From the NCBI GenBank assembly GCA_002240395.1, contig CP016836.1:1091001-1155000 (forward strand): a stretch of 64,000 bases of DNA, read 5' to 3'. Shown one piece after another: positions 50,898 through 59,372 of this stretch. Below the pieces are notes generated by a model. The model ran no database searches and had not been told where the DNA came from. It was given only the letters and a program-made list of their open reading frames with translations. How positions within the stretch are numbered: the first letter of the stretch is position 1; each line of letters opens with the position of its first letter. Position numbers and translations under genes: made by a program. The stretch comes from Xanthomonas citri pv. mangiferaeindicae. Its GTDB lineage: Bacteria > Pseudomonadota > Gammaproteobacteria > Xanthomonadales > Xanthomonadaceae.

Positions 50898-52373
50898 ATG
50901 ACGACACCCGTCCCGCCGCAGGCCGACGCCCACCACCAGCGCGTGCTTCATGAGAACCTGCAGGCGGCAGCGCGGAATACGGCGCAGGAAGGCAATGCGC
51001 GCGGGATCCGGCTGTATCCGGGCCGCTGGACGCGACGCGATTGGGCGCATGCCAGTCTATTCGCGACGCTCGGCGCACTGGTCGTCGCGTTAGTCCCCGG
51101 GTTCTCGCACGCGATGCGCGACGGTGACGACGACGGCCATCAGCTGGTCACGATGTCGTTGGCACTGCCGCCACTGACCGCGCAGCAGCGCAGTGCGCAG
51201 CAACAGCACGACAATTGGCAGTTGGTCACTGTTGCCCAGGGCCAGACGCTCGGCTCGATCTTCTCCGATCTCGACCTGCCGGCGGCGACGATGCACCGCA
51301 TCCTCGAGCTGCCCGATGCCAAGGCCAAGCTCACGCGCATGCGCCCAGGCACTGAATTGGGCTTCGACATCGCCGCCGACGGCAGTCTTCAGAAGCTGCG
51401 TTATGACCGCAGCGAAACCGAGCGCGTCGAACTGACGCTCGCCGGCGACGCGGTCCAGGAACAGGTCATCGAGCGCCCGGTCGAGATCCGCAACGTCATC
51501 ATCAGTGGCCAGGTCGGCCGCTCGCTGTTCCACTCGGCACGCCGGCTGGGCCTGTCGGGCGCGAACATCAACACGCTGACCGACGAAGTCTTCAAGTACG
51601 ACATCGACTTCAACACCGACGTCACCCAGAACGATCGTTTCAGCGTGGTCGTCGAGCAGGTCTGGCGCGAGGGCGAGCTGATCCGCAGCGGCCCGGTGCA
51701 GGCGGCGGTGTTCACCGCCAAGGGCAAGCCGTTCTCGGCGTTCCGCTTCGAGCACGACGGCAAGGCCGAGTACTACAACGCCGAAGGCCGCCCGCTGAAG
51801 AAGAGCTTCATCCGCATGCCGATCCAGTACGCGCGGCTGAGCTCGCGCTTCGGCAGCCGACGCCATCCGGTGCTGGGCACGATGCGCATGCACAAGGGCG
51901 TGGACTACGCCGCCGCCACCGGCACCCCGATCATGGCCGCCGGCGATGCGCGCGTGCAGTTCAAGGGCACCCAGCGCGGCTACGGCAACGTCGTGATCCT
52001 CGACCACGGCCGCGGCCACACCACGCTCTATGCCCACATGTCGCGCTTCGGCAATGTCCGCCAGGGCCAGCGCGTCTCGCAGGGCACGGTGATCGGCTAT
52101 GTCGGCTCGACCGGCCTGGCGACCGGTCCGCATCTGCACTACGAGTTCCGCGTCAACGGCCAGCACCGCAACCCGCTGCAGCACACGATGCCCGAGCCCG
52201 ACCCGCTGAGCGGCACGGCGCTGGCGCAGTTCCGCCAGCAGACCGGCCCGGCGCTCGCCCGCATCCGCGAAGTCGAGGACATCATCTACGCCGACGTGCC
52301 GGCGCGCCCCGACCCCGAGCGCGCCGACCGCCAGGTCGCCAGCGCCGACGCAGGTCGCAGCACCCGCGGTTGA
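50898..52373 (+). CDS. M23-family murein endopeptidase (MepM-like)
   Basis: A 491-residue inner-membrane-anchored, periplasmic DD-endopeptidase that opens crosslinks for cell-wall growth. A cytoplasmic N-terminus of about 50 residues precedes one membrane helix (LFATLGALVVALVPGF). An OapA/LysM-like region (VTVAQGQTLGSIFSDLDLP) and a linker domain follow, then the LytM catalytic domain with both zinc motifs intact: MHKGVDYAAATGTPI (HxxxD) and GPHLHYEFRVNGQ (HxH). Unlike EnvC at 42923, this copy should be active. It is followed by a terminator and anmK, the usual tyrS/mepM/anmK arrangement. Confidence 0.9.
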   Translation: MTTPVPPQADAHHQRVLHENLQAAARNTAQEGNARGIRLYPGRWTRRDWAHASLFATLGALVVALVPGFSHAMRDGDDDGHQLVTMSLALPPLTAQQRSAQQQHDNWQLVTVAQGQTLGSIFSDLDLPAATMHRILELPDAKAKLTRMRPGTELGFDIAADGSLQKLRYDRSETERVELTLAGDAVQEQVIERPVEIRNVIISGQVGRSLFHSARRLGLSGANINTLTDEVFKYDIDFNTDVTQNDRFSVVVEQVWREGELIRSGPVQAAVFTAKGKPFSAFRFEHDGKAEYYNAEGRPLKKSFIRMPIQYARLSSRFGSRRHPVLGTMRMHKGVDYAAATGTPIMAAGDARVQFKGTQRGYGNVVILDHGRGHTTLYAHMSRFGNVRQGQRVSQGTVIGYVGSTGLATGPHLHYEFRVNGQHRNPLQHTMPEPDPLSGTALAQFRQQTGPALARIREVEDIIYADVPARPDPERADRQVASADAGRSTRG

Positions 52374-52378
52374 TTCCA

Positions 52379-52401
52379 CGCCCGGCTCCGGCCGGGCGTT
52401 T
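52379..52401 (+). terminator. Terminator between the M23 peptidase gene and anmK
   Basis: CGCCCGGC (52379-52386), TCCG loop, GCCGGGCG (52391-52398), then TTT. It lies 5 nt after the stop codon, and anmK begins 7 nt later, so read-through is likely. Confidence 0.65.
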
Positions 52402-52407
52402 CGCATC

Positions 52408-53568
52408 ATGCCCCAAACCCCTGCGCGCGCGCCCATGCCTGACCTGTTTCTCGGCCTGATCTCGGGCACCAGCGCCGACGGCATCGATGCGGCGATCGTC
52501 GGCTTTCAGAGCGATACCACAGGCCGACTGCAGGCCGACCTGCGCCTGGGCCGCACCTACCCCTGGCCCGATGACCTGCGCACGCAGCTGGTGGCGCTGG
52601 GCCAGCAGGCCGCGCCGCTGACCCTCGACGACCTGGGCGAGCTCGACAGCCGGATCGCCGAGGGCTTCGCGCAGGCGGCGAACCGGGTGCTGGCCGAGGC
52701 CGGGCTGACGGCTGCGGACATCGCGGCGATCGGCTCGCACGGCCAGACACTCCGCCATCGCCCACAGGGACGCCATGGCGACGGGCGGCACGGGTTCACG
52801 CTGCAGCTTGGCGATCCCTCGCGCATCGCCGAGCGCACCGGCATCCGCACCGTGGCCGATTTCCGCCGCCGCGATGTCGCCGCCGGCGGCCACGGCGCTC
52901 CGCTGCTGCCGGCACTGCACGCCGCGCTGCTGCACGCGCCCGGCGAGGACCGGGCGGTGCTCAACCTGGGCGGCATCGCCAATCTCACCCTGCTGCCGGC
53001 CGACGGCACTGCGGTGCGTGGCTTCGACACCGGTCCGGCCAACGGGCTGATGGACGCTTGGTGCCTCCGGCACACCGGCCAGCCGTTCGACCGCGGCGGC
53101 GCACTGGCGGCCGGCGGCCAGGTCGATCCGACCCTGCTGGCGCGGCTGCGTGCTGCGCCCTGGTTCGCGCTGCCACCGCCCAAGTCCTCGGGCCGCGACC
53201 AGTTCCATCTGGACTGGGTCGAGACCGCACTGACCGGCGCTGAGGCCCCGGCCGACGTGCAGGCGACGTTGCTGGCGCTGAGCGCGACGACGATCGCCGA
53301 TGCACTGCGCGCCACCCAGCCGGGCACCACGCGCCTGATCGTGTGCGGCGGCGGCGTGCACAACCCCGCGCTGATGGCGGCGGTGGCCGATGCCCTGCCC
53401 GGCATCGCCGTGGTGTCGAGCGCGGCGCACGGGCTCGACCCCGATCACGTCGAGGCCATGGGCTTTGCGTGGCTGGGCCGGCAGACCGTGCTCGGCCTGC
53501 CGGGGAATCTGCCGTCGGTGACCGGCGCCGCCGGCCCCCGGGTGCTCGGCGGTATCTACCCGGCCTGA
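52408..53568 (+). CDS. anmK: 1,6-anhydro-N-acetylmuramic acid kinase
   Basis: A 386-residue ASKHA-fold kinase that hydrolyses and phosphorylates anhydro-MurNAc to MurNAc-6-phosphate in cell-wall recycling. Motifs are LGLISGTSADGIDAAIV (phosphate 1), AIGSHGQTLRHRP, FTLQLGDPSRIAERTG, VADFRRRDVAAGGHGAPLLP, LNLGGIANLTLLP, GFDTGPANGLMDAW and CGGGVHNPALM. ATG 52408 gives 386 residues; ATG 52435 (MPDLFLGLISGTS) is equally possible. It links functionally to the lytic transglycosylase (3280) and AmgK (14819). Confidence 0.93.
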   Translation: MPQTPARAPMPDLFLGLISGTSADGIDAAIVGFQSDTTGRLQADLRLGRTYPWPDDLRTQLVALGQQAAPLTLDDLGELDSRIAEGFAQAANRVLAEAGLTAADIAAIGSHGQTLRHRPQGRHGDGRHGFTLQLGDPSRIAERTGIRTVADFRRRDVAAGGHGAPLLPALHAALLHAPGEDRAVLNLGGIANLTLLPADGTAVRGFDTGPANGLMDAWCLRHTGQPFDRGGALAAGGQVDPTLLARLRAAPWFALPPPKSSGRDQFHLDWVETALTGAEAPADVQATLLALSATTIADALRATQPGTTRLIVCGGGVHNPALMAAVADALPGIAVVSSAAHGLDPDHVEAMGFAWLGRQTVLGLPGNLPSVTGAAGPRVLGGIYPA

Positions 53569-53585
53569 GCGGCCGGGTCAGCGCG

Positions 53586-54404
53586 TCAGGCAGGCCTGTC
53601 GGGCGAGGCGCCCAGCACCGCGAACGCGGCCTGCCGCTCGGCGTGCGTCAGGTCGATGCGCTCCAGCCCGGCATCGAGCAGCAGGGCCGGCCCGCCGGAT
53701 GCCGGACGCAGCGCCAGCGCCTGGGTCTCGCCGTCCGGAGTATCGACCAGCAACGGTGCCTCACGCTTGCCGAAGCGGACGTTCTGCTTGCCTGCGGCGC
53801 GGCCGGGGAGCTTGCCGTAGGCGTAGGTGACGACCGTGCCGCCGAACGAGGACTGCGCCGTCTTGACTTCGACCGGCTCGGGAACCCAGCGCTGCGGCTG
53901 CTGCGCGGCGCGGTTGAGGCGGCCATTGCGCACCCAGGTGACGATCGCCACGACGCCCAGGCCGGCGAAGATCCCGAACAGCACCAGGAAGAACGCCACG
54001 CGGTTCCAGATGCGCTCAAGGCCAATGCTCAGCGCCGCCTTCGACGGGTCGTCGGCCGCAACCACCAGGCTGGCCGCATAGTCGCCGCGCGAGAACGACA
54101 GGAACATCAGCGAGATGTGCTTCTCGTAGTCGACGCCATCGACGCGATAGGCGACATCGGCCTCGCAATCGGTGAACACCGCCTTGCGCGTCGTGCAACG
54201 GCCATCGCGCAGGTCGTAGTCCTCGAGCTCGTGCGGATTGGCGCGGATCTGCATGTCCTGCAGCAGGCCGGGCGCCTGCCACCACGCGATCGCACCGGCG
54301 ACCAGGAACATCAACAGGGCAAGCAGCGGGCCGCCGCCGACGCCAACGGCCTTGCGGGTGAAGCGCAGATCGCGCTGCGGCAGCAGCGCCTGGAGATTCG
54401 ACAT
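53586..54404 (-). CDS. Membrane protein, DUF3592-like
   Basis: A 272-residue protein with two membrane helices: LLALLMFLVAGAIAWWQAP (residues about 27-45) and FFLVLFGIFAGLGVVAIVTWV (about 135-155). Between them is an extracytoplasmic domain with Cys pairs (CTTRKAVFTDCEADVAYRVDG). A C-terminal cytoplasmic part is rich in charged residues. The TM-domain-TM layout and the YRVDGxxYE pattern resemble DUF3592 proteins, whose function is unknown. Start 54404 (MSNLQALLPQRDL) is preferred over the longer reading. It is convergent with anmK, 17 nt apart. Confidence 0.7.
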   Translation of the reverse strand: MSNLQALLPQRDLRFTRKAVGVGGGPLLALLMFLVAGAIAWWQAPGLLQDMQIRANPHELEDYDLRDGRCTTRKAVFTDCEADVAYRVDGVDYEKHISLMFLSFSRGDYAASLVVAADDPSKAALSIGLERIWNRVAFFLVLFGIFAGLGVVAIVTWVRNGRLNRAAQQPQRWVPEPVEVKTAQSSFGGTVVTYAYGKLPGRAAGKQNVRFGKREAPLLVDTPDGETQALALRPASGGPALLLDAGLERIDLTHAERQAAFAVLGASPDRPA

Positions 54405-54532
54405 GAGGGTGTCCTGGGGGGAGCAGGGAAGGATCGAAATCCGCGCGGCCGCATGGCTCGCGCCGGCCGGCATACACGCACAGGCAGGCGGCGGGTACAC
54501 CCGCGCGGGCGGCGCTATGTTGCCGCATTCAT

Positions 54533-54544
54533 GAAAACGTTTCC
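54533..54544. promoter_or_regulatory. Possible LacI-family operator
   Basis: GAAAACGTTTCC contains the 8-bp palindrome AAACGTTT, the kind of core bound by many LacI-family repressors. It lies 129 nt upstream of the DUF3592-like gene and 73 nt after ctaB. No cognate regulator is nearby. Confidence 0.3.
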
Positions 54545-54616
54545 AGCGCCCTTTGGACAGGCGGATTTCGGGAAGGCCTCGTCAGCCCACGCGCTGCCAG
54601 TCCACACCGCCGCCGG

Positions 54617-55519
54617 TCAGTCCGCCCGCCCCGGCAGCCACGGCAGCAGCCAGTGGTCGACCAGCAGGAACGCGAACAGCGCCATCAGGTACACCACCGA
54701 GTAATTGAACATCCGCATCGCGAAGAACTCGTCCGGCGGATCGAGCAGCCGCCAGGCGTACCAGAGGAACACCAGGCCGAGCACGACCGCCCCGCCCAGG
54801 TAGAACAGTCCGCTCATGCCGATCGCCACCGGCAGCAGTGTGACCACCACCAGCAGCACCGTGTAGATCAGGATCTGCCAGCGTGTGTAGGCCACGCCGT
54901 GGGTCACCGGCAGCATCGGCACCAGCGCGCGGGCGTAATCCTCGCGTCGGAAGATCGCCAGCGCCCAGAAGTGCGGCGGCGTCCACACGAACACGATCAG
55001 CACCAGCAGCAGCGCGTGCGCCCAGTCCCACTGTCCGGTCATGCCGGTCACCGCGGCCCAGCCCAGCAGCGGTGGTGCAGCGCCGGCGATGCCGCCGATC
55101 ACGATGTTCTGCGGCGTCGCGCGCTTGAGCCAGCCGGTGTAAACGACCGCGTAGCCGATCAGCGAGGCGAAGGTCAACACCGCGGTCAGCGTGTTGACCA
55201 GCAGGATCAGGATCGCCATCGACAGCGCGCCGAGCACCAGCGCGAATGCCAGCACCTGCCCCGGCCGCAGCGCCCCAGTCGCCAGCGGGCGATGCGCGGT
55301 GCGCGCCATGACCTTGTCGATGCGCTGGTCGATCAGGTGGTTGATCGCCGCCGCCGAGGCGGCCGCCAGCCAGATGCCGAGCAGGCCGAACACGCTCTCA
55401 CGCGCCGGCGGCAGGCCCGGGACGGCAAGAAACATGCCCACCAGGGCAGTGAACACGATCAGCGCGACCACCCGCGGCTTGGTCAGCGTCCAGTACTCGC
55501 GTGCCTTGCTGCCGGCCAT
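54617..55519 (-). CDS. ctaB: Protoheme IX farnesyltransferase (heme O synthase)
   Basis: A 300-residue UbiA-family prenyltransferase with about nine membrane helices, attaching a farnesyl group to heme b to make heme o. Motifs are YWTLTKPRVVALIVFTALVG, NHLIDQRIDKVMARTAHRPL (first Asp-rich motif NxxxDxxxD), GYAVVYTGWLKRATPQNIVI and WTPPHFWALAIFRREDYARA. It starts 1 nt after the ctaA stop and is last in the haem A/oxidase assembly operon. Confidence 0.95.
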   Translation of the reverse strand: MAGSKAREYWTLTKPRVVALIVFTALVGMFLAVPGLPPARESVFGLLGIWLAAASAAAINHLIDQRIDKVMARTAHRPLATGALRPGQVLAFALVLGALSMAILILLVNTLTAVLTFASLIGYAVVYTGWLKRATPQNIVIGGIAGAAPPLLGWAAVTGMTGQWDWAHALLLVLIVFVWTPPHFWALAIFRREDYARALVPMLPVTHGVAYTRWQILIYTVLLVVVTLLPVAIGMSGLFYLGGAVVLGLVFLWYAWRLLDPPDEFFAMRMFNYSVVYLMALFAFLLVDHWLLPWLPGRAD

Positions 55520-55520
55520 G

Positions 55521-56720
55521 TCAGTCGGGCCGCCGCAGCCGCGCCAGCAACGAGACCAGCACGAACAGCAGCAGCGCGGCGCCGCCGTTGTGCAGCACCG
55601 CGACCCACAGCGGCAGCGCGAGCTTGACGTTGAGGATGCCCAGCAGCACTTGCGCCAGCGTCAGCGCGCCCAGCGCCGCTGCCCAGCCGCGCAGGCCGGG
55701 CGTGCGCGACAGGCGCACGACGAAGGCGAGCAGCGTGAAGAACACCACCACCGCCATCGCGCGGTGCGCCAGTTGGATCGCGATGCGTGCCGCGCCGTCG
55801 AGCACGCCCCCCTCGTAGTCGACGCCGACCCCGCGCCACAGCACGAAGCCTTCGCCAAAATCGCCCCGCGGCCACCACTGGCCGACGCACTTGGGGAAAT
55901 CGCCGTAGTGGTGGACCGCGGTCGTCCAGCCGCCGGCGCCGCAGGCCAGCGCCGCATAGTTGGCGCTGACCCAGCCGCCGAGCGCGATCTGCACGCCGAC
56001 CACCGCGATCGCCACGAGCGTCCAGCGCCGCAATGTGTGCGCCTGCGCCAGCACGATCGGCTGCATCGTCGCCCGCCAGGCCATCCACAGCAGCAGCGAG
56101 AACGTCAGCATGCCGCCAAGCAGGTGGCCCATGACGATCACCGGCTTGAGCAGCAAGGTCACCGTCCACTTGCCCAGCAGCGCCTGGAAAATCACCACCG
56201 CCAGCGTCAGCACCGCCGCGCGCGCCAGGTCGATGTTCGACCAGCGCAGCGCCGCGAACAGCAGCAGTGCCTCGCCGAGCCCGGCGACCGCCAGCGCGGC
56301 CATCGTCTCGCCGCGCATGTACAGCGGGATCGCCAGCGCGACCAACAGCGCCGCGCCGATCACCTGCACCAGGCCCAGACGCCGACGACGCACCGCCAGC
56401 AACGCCAGGCCGAGCACGAACACGCCCAGCGTCGCCGCCAGGTGGCGGTGGACCTGCTCGCGCCAGGCCTTGTGGGTCTCGAACGGCCGGATCGCGCTCG
56501 CGGCGTGGTCGCTGACATCGGTGGCGGCCTGCGGCCAGGTCGCGCGCCCGTAGCAGGTCGGCCAATCCGGGCAGCTGAGCCCGGCATCGGACAGCCGCAC
56601 GAATGCGCCGAACACGATCACGCACAGCGTCAGCGCCGCCGCGAACCAGGCGATGCGGTGGAAGTGGCGGTGGACGGCCGGGCGGTAGGGCGTGGCGTTC
56701 GAGGGCGGGCTGTGGGTCAT
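55521..56720 (-). CDS. ctaA: Heme A synthase (COX15/CtaA)
   Basis: A 399-residue inner-membrane monooxygenase-like enzyme that oxidises the C8 methyl of heme o to give heme a. There are eight helices. Motifs are FGAFVRLSDAGLSCPDWPTCYG, THKAWREQVHRHLAATLG, LLGKWTVTLLLKPVIVMGHLLGG, LGGWVSANYAALAC and QLAHRAMAVVVF (conserved heme-ligand His residues). Start ATG 56720 overlaps the previous stop by one base (TGATG). Together with ctaB it makes heme A for the aa3 oxidase encoded at 58441-62682. Confidence 0.94.
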   Translation of the reverse strand: MTHSPPSNATPYRPAVHRHFHRIAWFAAALTLCVIVFGAFVRLSDAGLSCPDWPTCYGRATWPQAATDVSDHAASAIRPFETHKAWREQVHRHLAATLGVFVLGLALLAVRRRRLGLVQVIGAALLVALAIPLYMRGETMAALAVAGLGEALLLFAALRWSNIDLARAAVLTLAVVIFQALLGKWTVTLLLKPVIVMGHLLGGMLTFSLLLWMAWRATMQPIVLAQAHTLRRWTLVAIAVVGVQIALGGWVSANYAALACGAGGWTTAVHHYGDFPKCVGQWWPRGDFGEGFVLWRGVGVDYEGGVLDGAARIAIQLAHRAMAVVVFFTLLAFVVRLSRTPGLRGWAAALGALTLAQVLLGILNVKLALPLWVAVLHNGGAALLLFVLVSLLARLRRPD

Positions 56721-57304
56721 CAGCGGAGTCTGAGCAGCTTGGCCATGTCCGCACGCAGATGGCCCGGATCGAAGCCGGGAGCGTAGCGCAGGATCACGAA
56801 CCCGTTGGGGTCCACGACATAGGCCGGGACGCCATTGTCCGCTTCGCCGGCGCCGCCGTCGACGCGGGGCAATGTCGCACGCAGACCGGGGTCGGCTTGC
56901 AACTCGCGCCACGCCGTGTTGCGCACCGCACCTTCGGGCACCGGGCCCAGCCACAGGATATCGACGTGGTCGGCATTGCGACCGAACAGCTGCCACACCA
57001 GGTCGAGCTCGCGCGACAGCGCGACACAGGCTTCCCTGCAGTCCGCGGGCGGTGCGACCAGGATCCGCCAGCGGCGTTCCACCGGCTGCCAGGCGTAGGC
57101 GCTGCCATCGACCAGCCGCGGGGTGCGTGCGCGCAGATCGGCCGGCGGGTCTAGCAGTTCGCCGTGGTTCTGCATGCCGGCCGGCCGCCAGCCCGAGAAG
57201 CGCAGCGCGCCGGCGACGACCGCGCTGCCCAGAAACAGCACCACGATCAGCACCAGCAGCAGGCGGTTGCGGTCGCGCTGCGCGCGCGGGACGGACGATG
57301 TCAT
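56720..57304 (-). CDS. Membrane-anchored thioredoxin-like protein of the oxidase cluster (CxxxC)
   Basis: A 194-residue protein with one N-terminal helix (LLLVLIVVLFLGSAVVAGAL) and a periplasmic domain. The stretch WRILVAPPADCREACVALSREL carries C89-x3-C93, the same spacing as the copper-binding CxxxC of SCO1/SenC. VPAYVVDPNGFVILRYAPG near the C-terminus is thioredoxin-like. This conserved position between SURF1 and ctaA genes is known in proteobacteria, where the protein is usually called hypothetical. A copper-delivery or thiol role in CuA assembly is inferred. Its stop and start both overlap its neighbours. Confidence 0.75.
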   Translation of the reverse strand: MTSSVPRAQRDRNRLLLVLIVVLFLGSAVVAGALRFSGWRPAGMQNHGELLDPPADLRARTPRLVDGSAYAWQPVERRWRILVAPPADCREACVALSRELDLVWQLFGRNADHVDILWLGPVPEGAVRNTAWRELQADPGLRATLPRVDGGAGEADNGVPAYVVDPNGFVILRYAPGFDPGHLRADMAKLLRLR

Positions 57305-58038
57305 CGGCGGGACTTCCGGAAGGTGAGCACCAGGGCGGTGACCAGCACGGTCAACGCCAGGCCGAACCACTGGACGGCGTAGCCCAGGTGTTTCTCGGGC
57401 GGCAAGGTGTTGGGCAGGATCTCCAGATCGCGACCATAGCCGACCGGCAGCGCAGGATCGAGTCGCAGCACACGCGGCGACAGCGCCGGCAAGCCGGCGG
57501 ACGAGGCGATCGCCTGGGCATCGAACCGGGTCATCAGCCAGGCTGGCCCCGCTCCGATCGCAGGCCCCAGCGCCAGCCCGGCCGACGGCGGCGGCGCGAG
57601 CAGGCCCTGCAGGTCCATCGACGGCCCGACCAGCCCGTCACCGGCCAGCACTTCGGTCGACGGCATCCGCGCCGTGCGGTCGGCGATCGGCACCCAACCC
57701 AGATCGACCAGCAGCGGCGGCGCGCCAGCGTCAGGGGCGAACAGGCGATAGACGCGCAAGCCAGGACGACCGTCATGAATCTGGTTGTCGAGCACGAACG
57801 CCGGCGTGTCGAGGAAGCGCCCGCGCCCGGCCGCCCAGTCATAGTCGCGCTGGCGATGCGGGTCCGCGGCCTGCGCCAACGGCACCGCCTGGCGTTCGGT
57901 CAAGGTCTGCTCGACGGCATCGAGCATCGCCCGCTTGTCGTGCATCCGGCCCAGCTGCCACTGACCGAGCCCGGCGAACGCCAGCGCCAACAGCACCGCC
58001 GCCGTCCATCCGACGATGCGTCCGCTACGCCGACTCAC
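57301..58038 (-). CDS. SURF1-family cytochrome oxidase assembly protein
   Basis: A 245-residue protein with N- and C-terminal membrane helices (VGWTAAVLLALAFAGLGQWQ; YAVQWFGLALTVLVTALVLTF) around a periplasmic domain. It has the SURF1 signatures GQWQLGRMHDKRAML, the DNQIHDGRPGLRVYRLF block and VDLGWVPI. SURF1 helps heme a insertion into subunit I. The start is GTG 58038. Its stop overlaps the next start by 4 bp. It is the first gene of the SURF1-CxxxC protein-ctaA-ctaB operon. Confidence 0.88.
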   Translation of the reverse strand: MSRRSGRIVGWTAAVLLALAFAGLGQWQLGRMHDKRAMLDAVEQTLTERQAVPLAQAADPHRQRDYDWAAGRGRFLDTPAFVLDNQIHDGRPGLRVYRLFAPDAGAPPLLVDLGWVPIADRTARMPSTEVLAGDGLVGPSMDLQGLLAPPPSAGLALGPAIGAGPAWLMTRFDAQAIASSAGLPALSPRVLRLDPALPVGYGRDLEILPNTLPPEKHLGYAVQWFGLALTVLVTALVLTFRKSRR

Positions 58039-58097
58039 GCACCGCCGCCCGCGGACTGCAATAATCCGCTCATACCCCTGGTGCCACGGAGTCCGTG

Positions 58098-58322
58098 ATG
58101 GTCATGAACGAGTCGCTCAAGCTGCTGCTGATCATCGGCTTCGTCCTGCTGATCCTGTGGAACCTCGGCGCCGGCCTGTACTACATGCTCAACGACAAGG
58201 GCCGCAGCAACCGGACCGTGAATGCCCTCACCCGCCGCATCGGACTGTCGGTGGCCCTGATCGCGCTGGTGCTGCTGGCGATCTGGATGGGGTGGATCAA
58301 GCCGCACGGCGTCTACGGCTGA
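58098..58322 (+). CDS. Small twin-transmembrane protein (DUF2909-like)
   Basis: A 74-residue protein with two membrane helices (LKLLLIIGFVLLILWNLGAGLYY and LSVALIALVLLAIWMGWI) joined by a basic loop (DKGRSNRTVNALTRR). Small proteins of this form lie beside oxidase genes in many proteobacteria and are annotated as twin transmembrane or DUF2909 proteins. ATG 58098 is chosen because GGAG (58088-58091) is 6 nt upstream; ATG 58104 and GTG 58095 are alternatives. It is divergent from SURF1 and convergent with coxC. The role is unknown, probably oxidase-related. Confidence 0.78.
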   Translation: MVMNESLKLLLIIGFVLLILWNLGAGLYYMLNDKGRSNRTVNALTRRIGLSVALIALVLLAIWMGWIKPHGVYG

Positions 58323-58440
58323 TACCGAGCGCGATCATCGGTCATTGCCGATGGCAGATGGGTGATCGGCCAACGGCGGACGGGCATGCCGCCCGCTCTC
58401 TCCGATCACGATTCGCCCATCTCCCTCGTCCGCGCCGTCC

Positions 58441-59325
58441 TCAGACGACGTAGACGAACAGGAACAGGATCAGCCACACCACGTCGACGAAGTGCCAATA
58501 CCAGGCCACCGCCTCGAAGGCAAAGTGGTTCTCGCTGGTGAAGTGGCCACGGAAACAGCGCAGCCAGATCACGATCAGCATGATCGTACCGAGCGTGACG
58601 TGGGCCCCGTGGAAGCCGGTGAGCATGAAGAACGTCGAGCCGTAGATCCCCGAGCCCAGCGTCAGGTTGAGGTCGCGGTAGGCGTGGACGTATTCCTCGA
58701 TCTGGAAGAACAGGAACACGCAGCCCAGCGCAATCGTCGCGCCCAGGAACACCAGCAACCGGGTGCGGTGCGCGGCGCGCAGCGCGTGGTGGGCGATCGT
58801 GATCGTGACGCCCGAAGCCAGCAGGATCAGCGTGTTGATCAACGGCAGGCCCCAGGCCGGGATGGTCTGGAACACCCCGCCCACGCCGCCCGGGCCGGCA
58901 GTCGGCCACGCCGCGCTGTAGCCGTCCCACAGCACCGAGTTGGTCATCGCACCCGAGCCCTCGCCGCCCAGCCACGGCAACGCCAGCGTGCGGGCGTAGA
59001 ACAGCGCGCCGAAGAACGCGGCGAAGAACATGATCTCCGAGAAGATGAACCACACCATCCCCATCCGGAACGACACGTCGACCTGCTTGTTGTAGTAGCC
59101 CGACACCGACTCGAGCACGACGTCGGCGAACCACTTGAACAGGATCAGCGCCAGGCCGGCGATGCCGACGAAGAACGTCGTGCGGCCCCAGCTGGCCTCG
59201 TTGAACCAGCTGGCCAGGCCCAGCATCGTCACGAACAGCGCCACCGACGCAAACAGCGGCCACTTGCTGTCGTGCGGCACGAAGTAGACGTTGGGATCCT
59301 GGTGTTCGGTCTTCACGTGGGCCAT
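58441..59325 (-). CDS. coxC: Cytochrome c oxidase subunit III
   Basis: A 294-residue inner-membrane subunit of the aa3-type oxidase with seven helices. Motifs are YYNKQVDVSFRMGMVWFIFS, EIMFFAAFFGALFYAR, SGVTITIAHHALRAAHR, FQIEEYVHAYRDLNLTLGSG and TGFHGAHVTLG. The C-terminal FEAVAWYWHFVDVVWLILF is also typical. The start ATG 59325 has the expected soluble N-terminus (HVKTEHQDPNVYFVPHDSKW). It lies 47 nt after ctaG in the cox operon. Confidence 0.96.
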   Translation of the reverse strand: MAHVKTEHQDPNVYFVPHDSKWPLFASVALFVTMLGLASWFNEASWGRTTFFVGIAGLALILFKWFADVVLESVSGYYNKQVDVSFRMGMVWFIFSEIMFFAAFFGALFYARTLALPWLGGEGSGAMTNSVLWDGYSAAWPTAGPGGVGGVFQTIPAWGLPLINTLILLASGVTITIAHHALRAAHRTRLLVFLGATIALGCVFLFFQIEEYVHAYRDLNLTLGSGIYGSTFFMLTGFHGAHVTLGTIMLIVIWLRCFRGHFTSENHFAFEAVAWYWHFVDVVWLILFLFVYVV

Positions 59326-59372
59326 GGCGGTATCCGGGTGGCGGCGCGGTATCGAAAAGTGGAGCGGAACGC

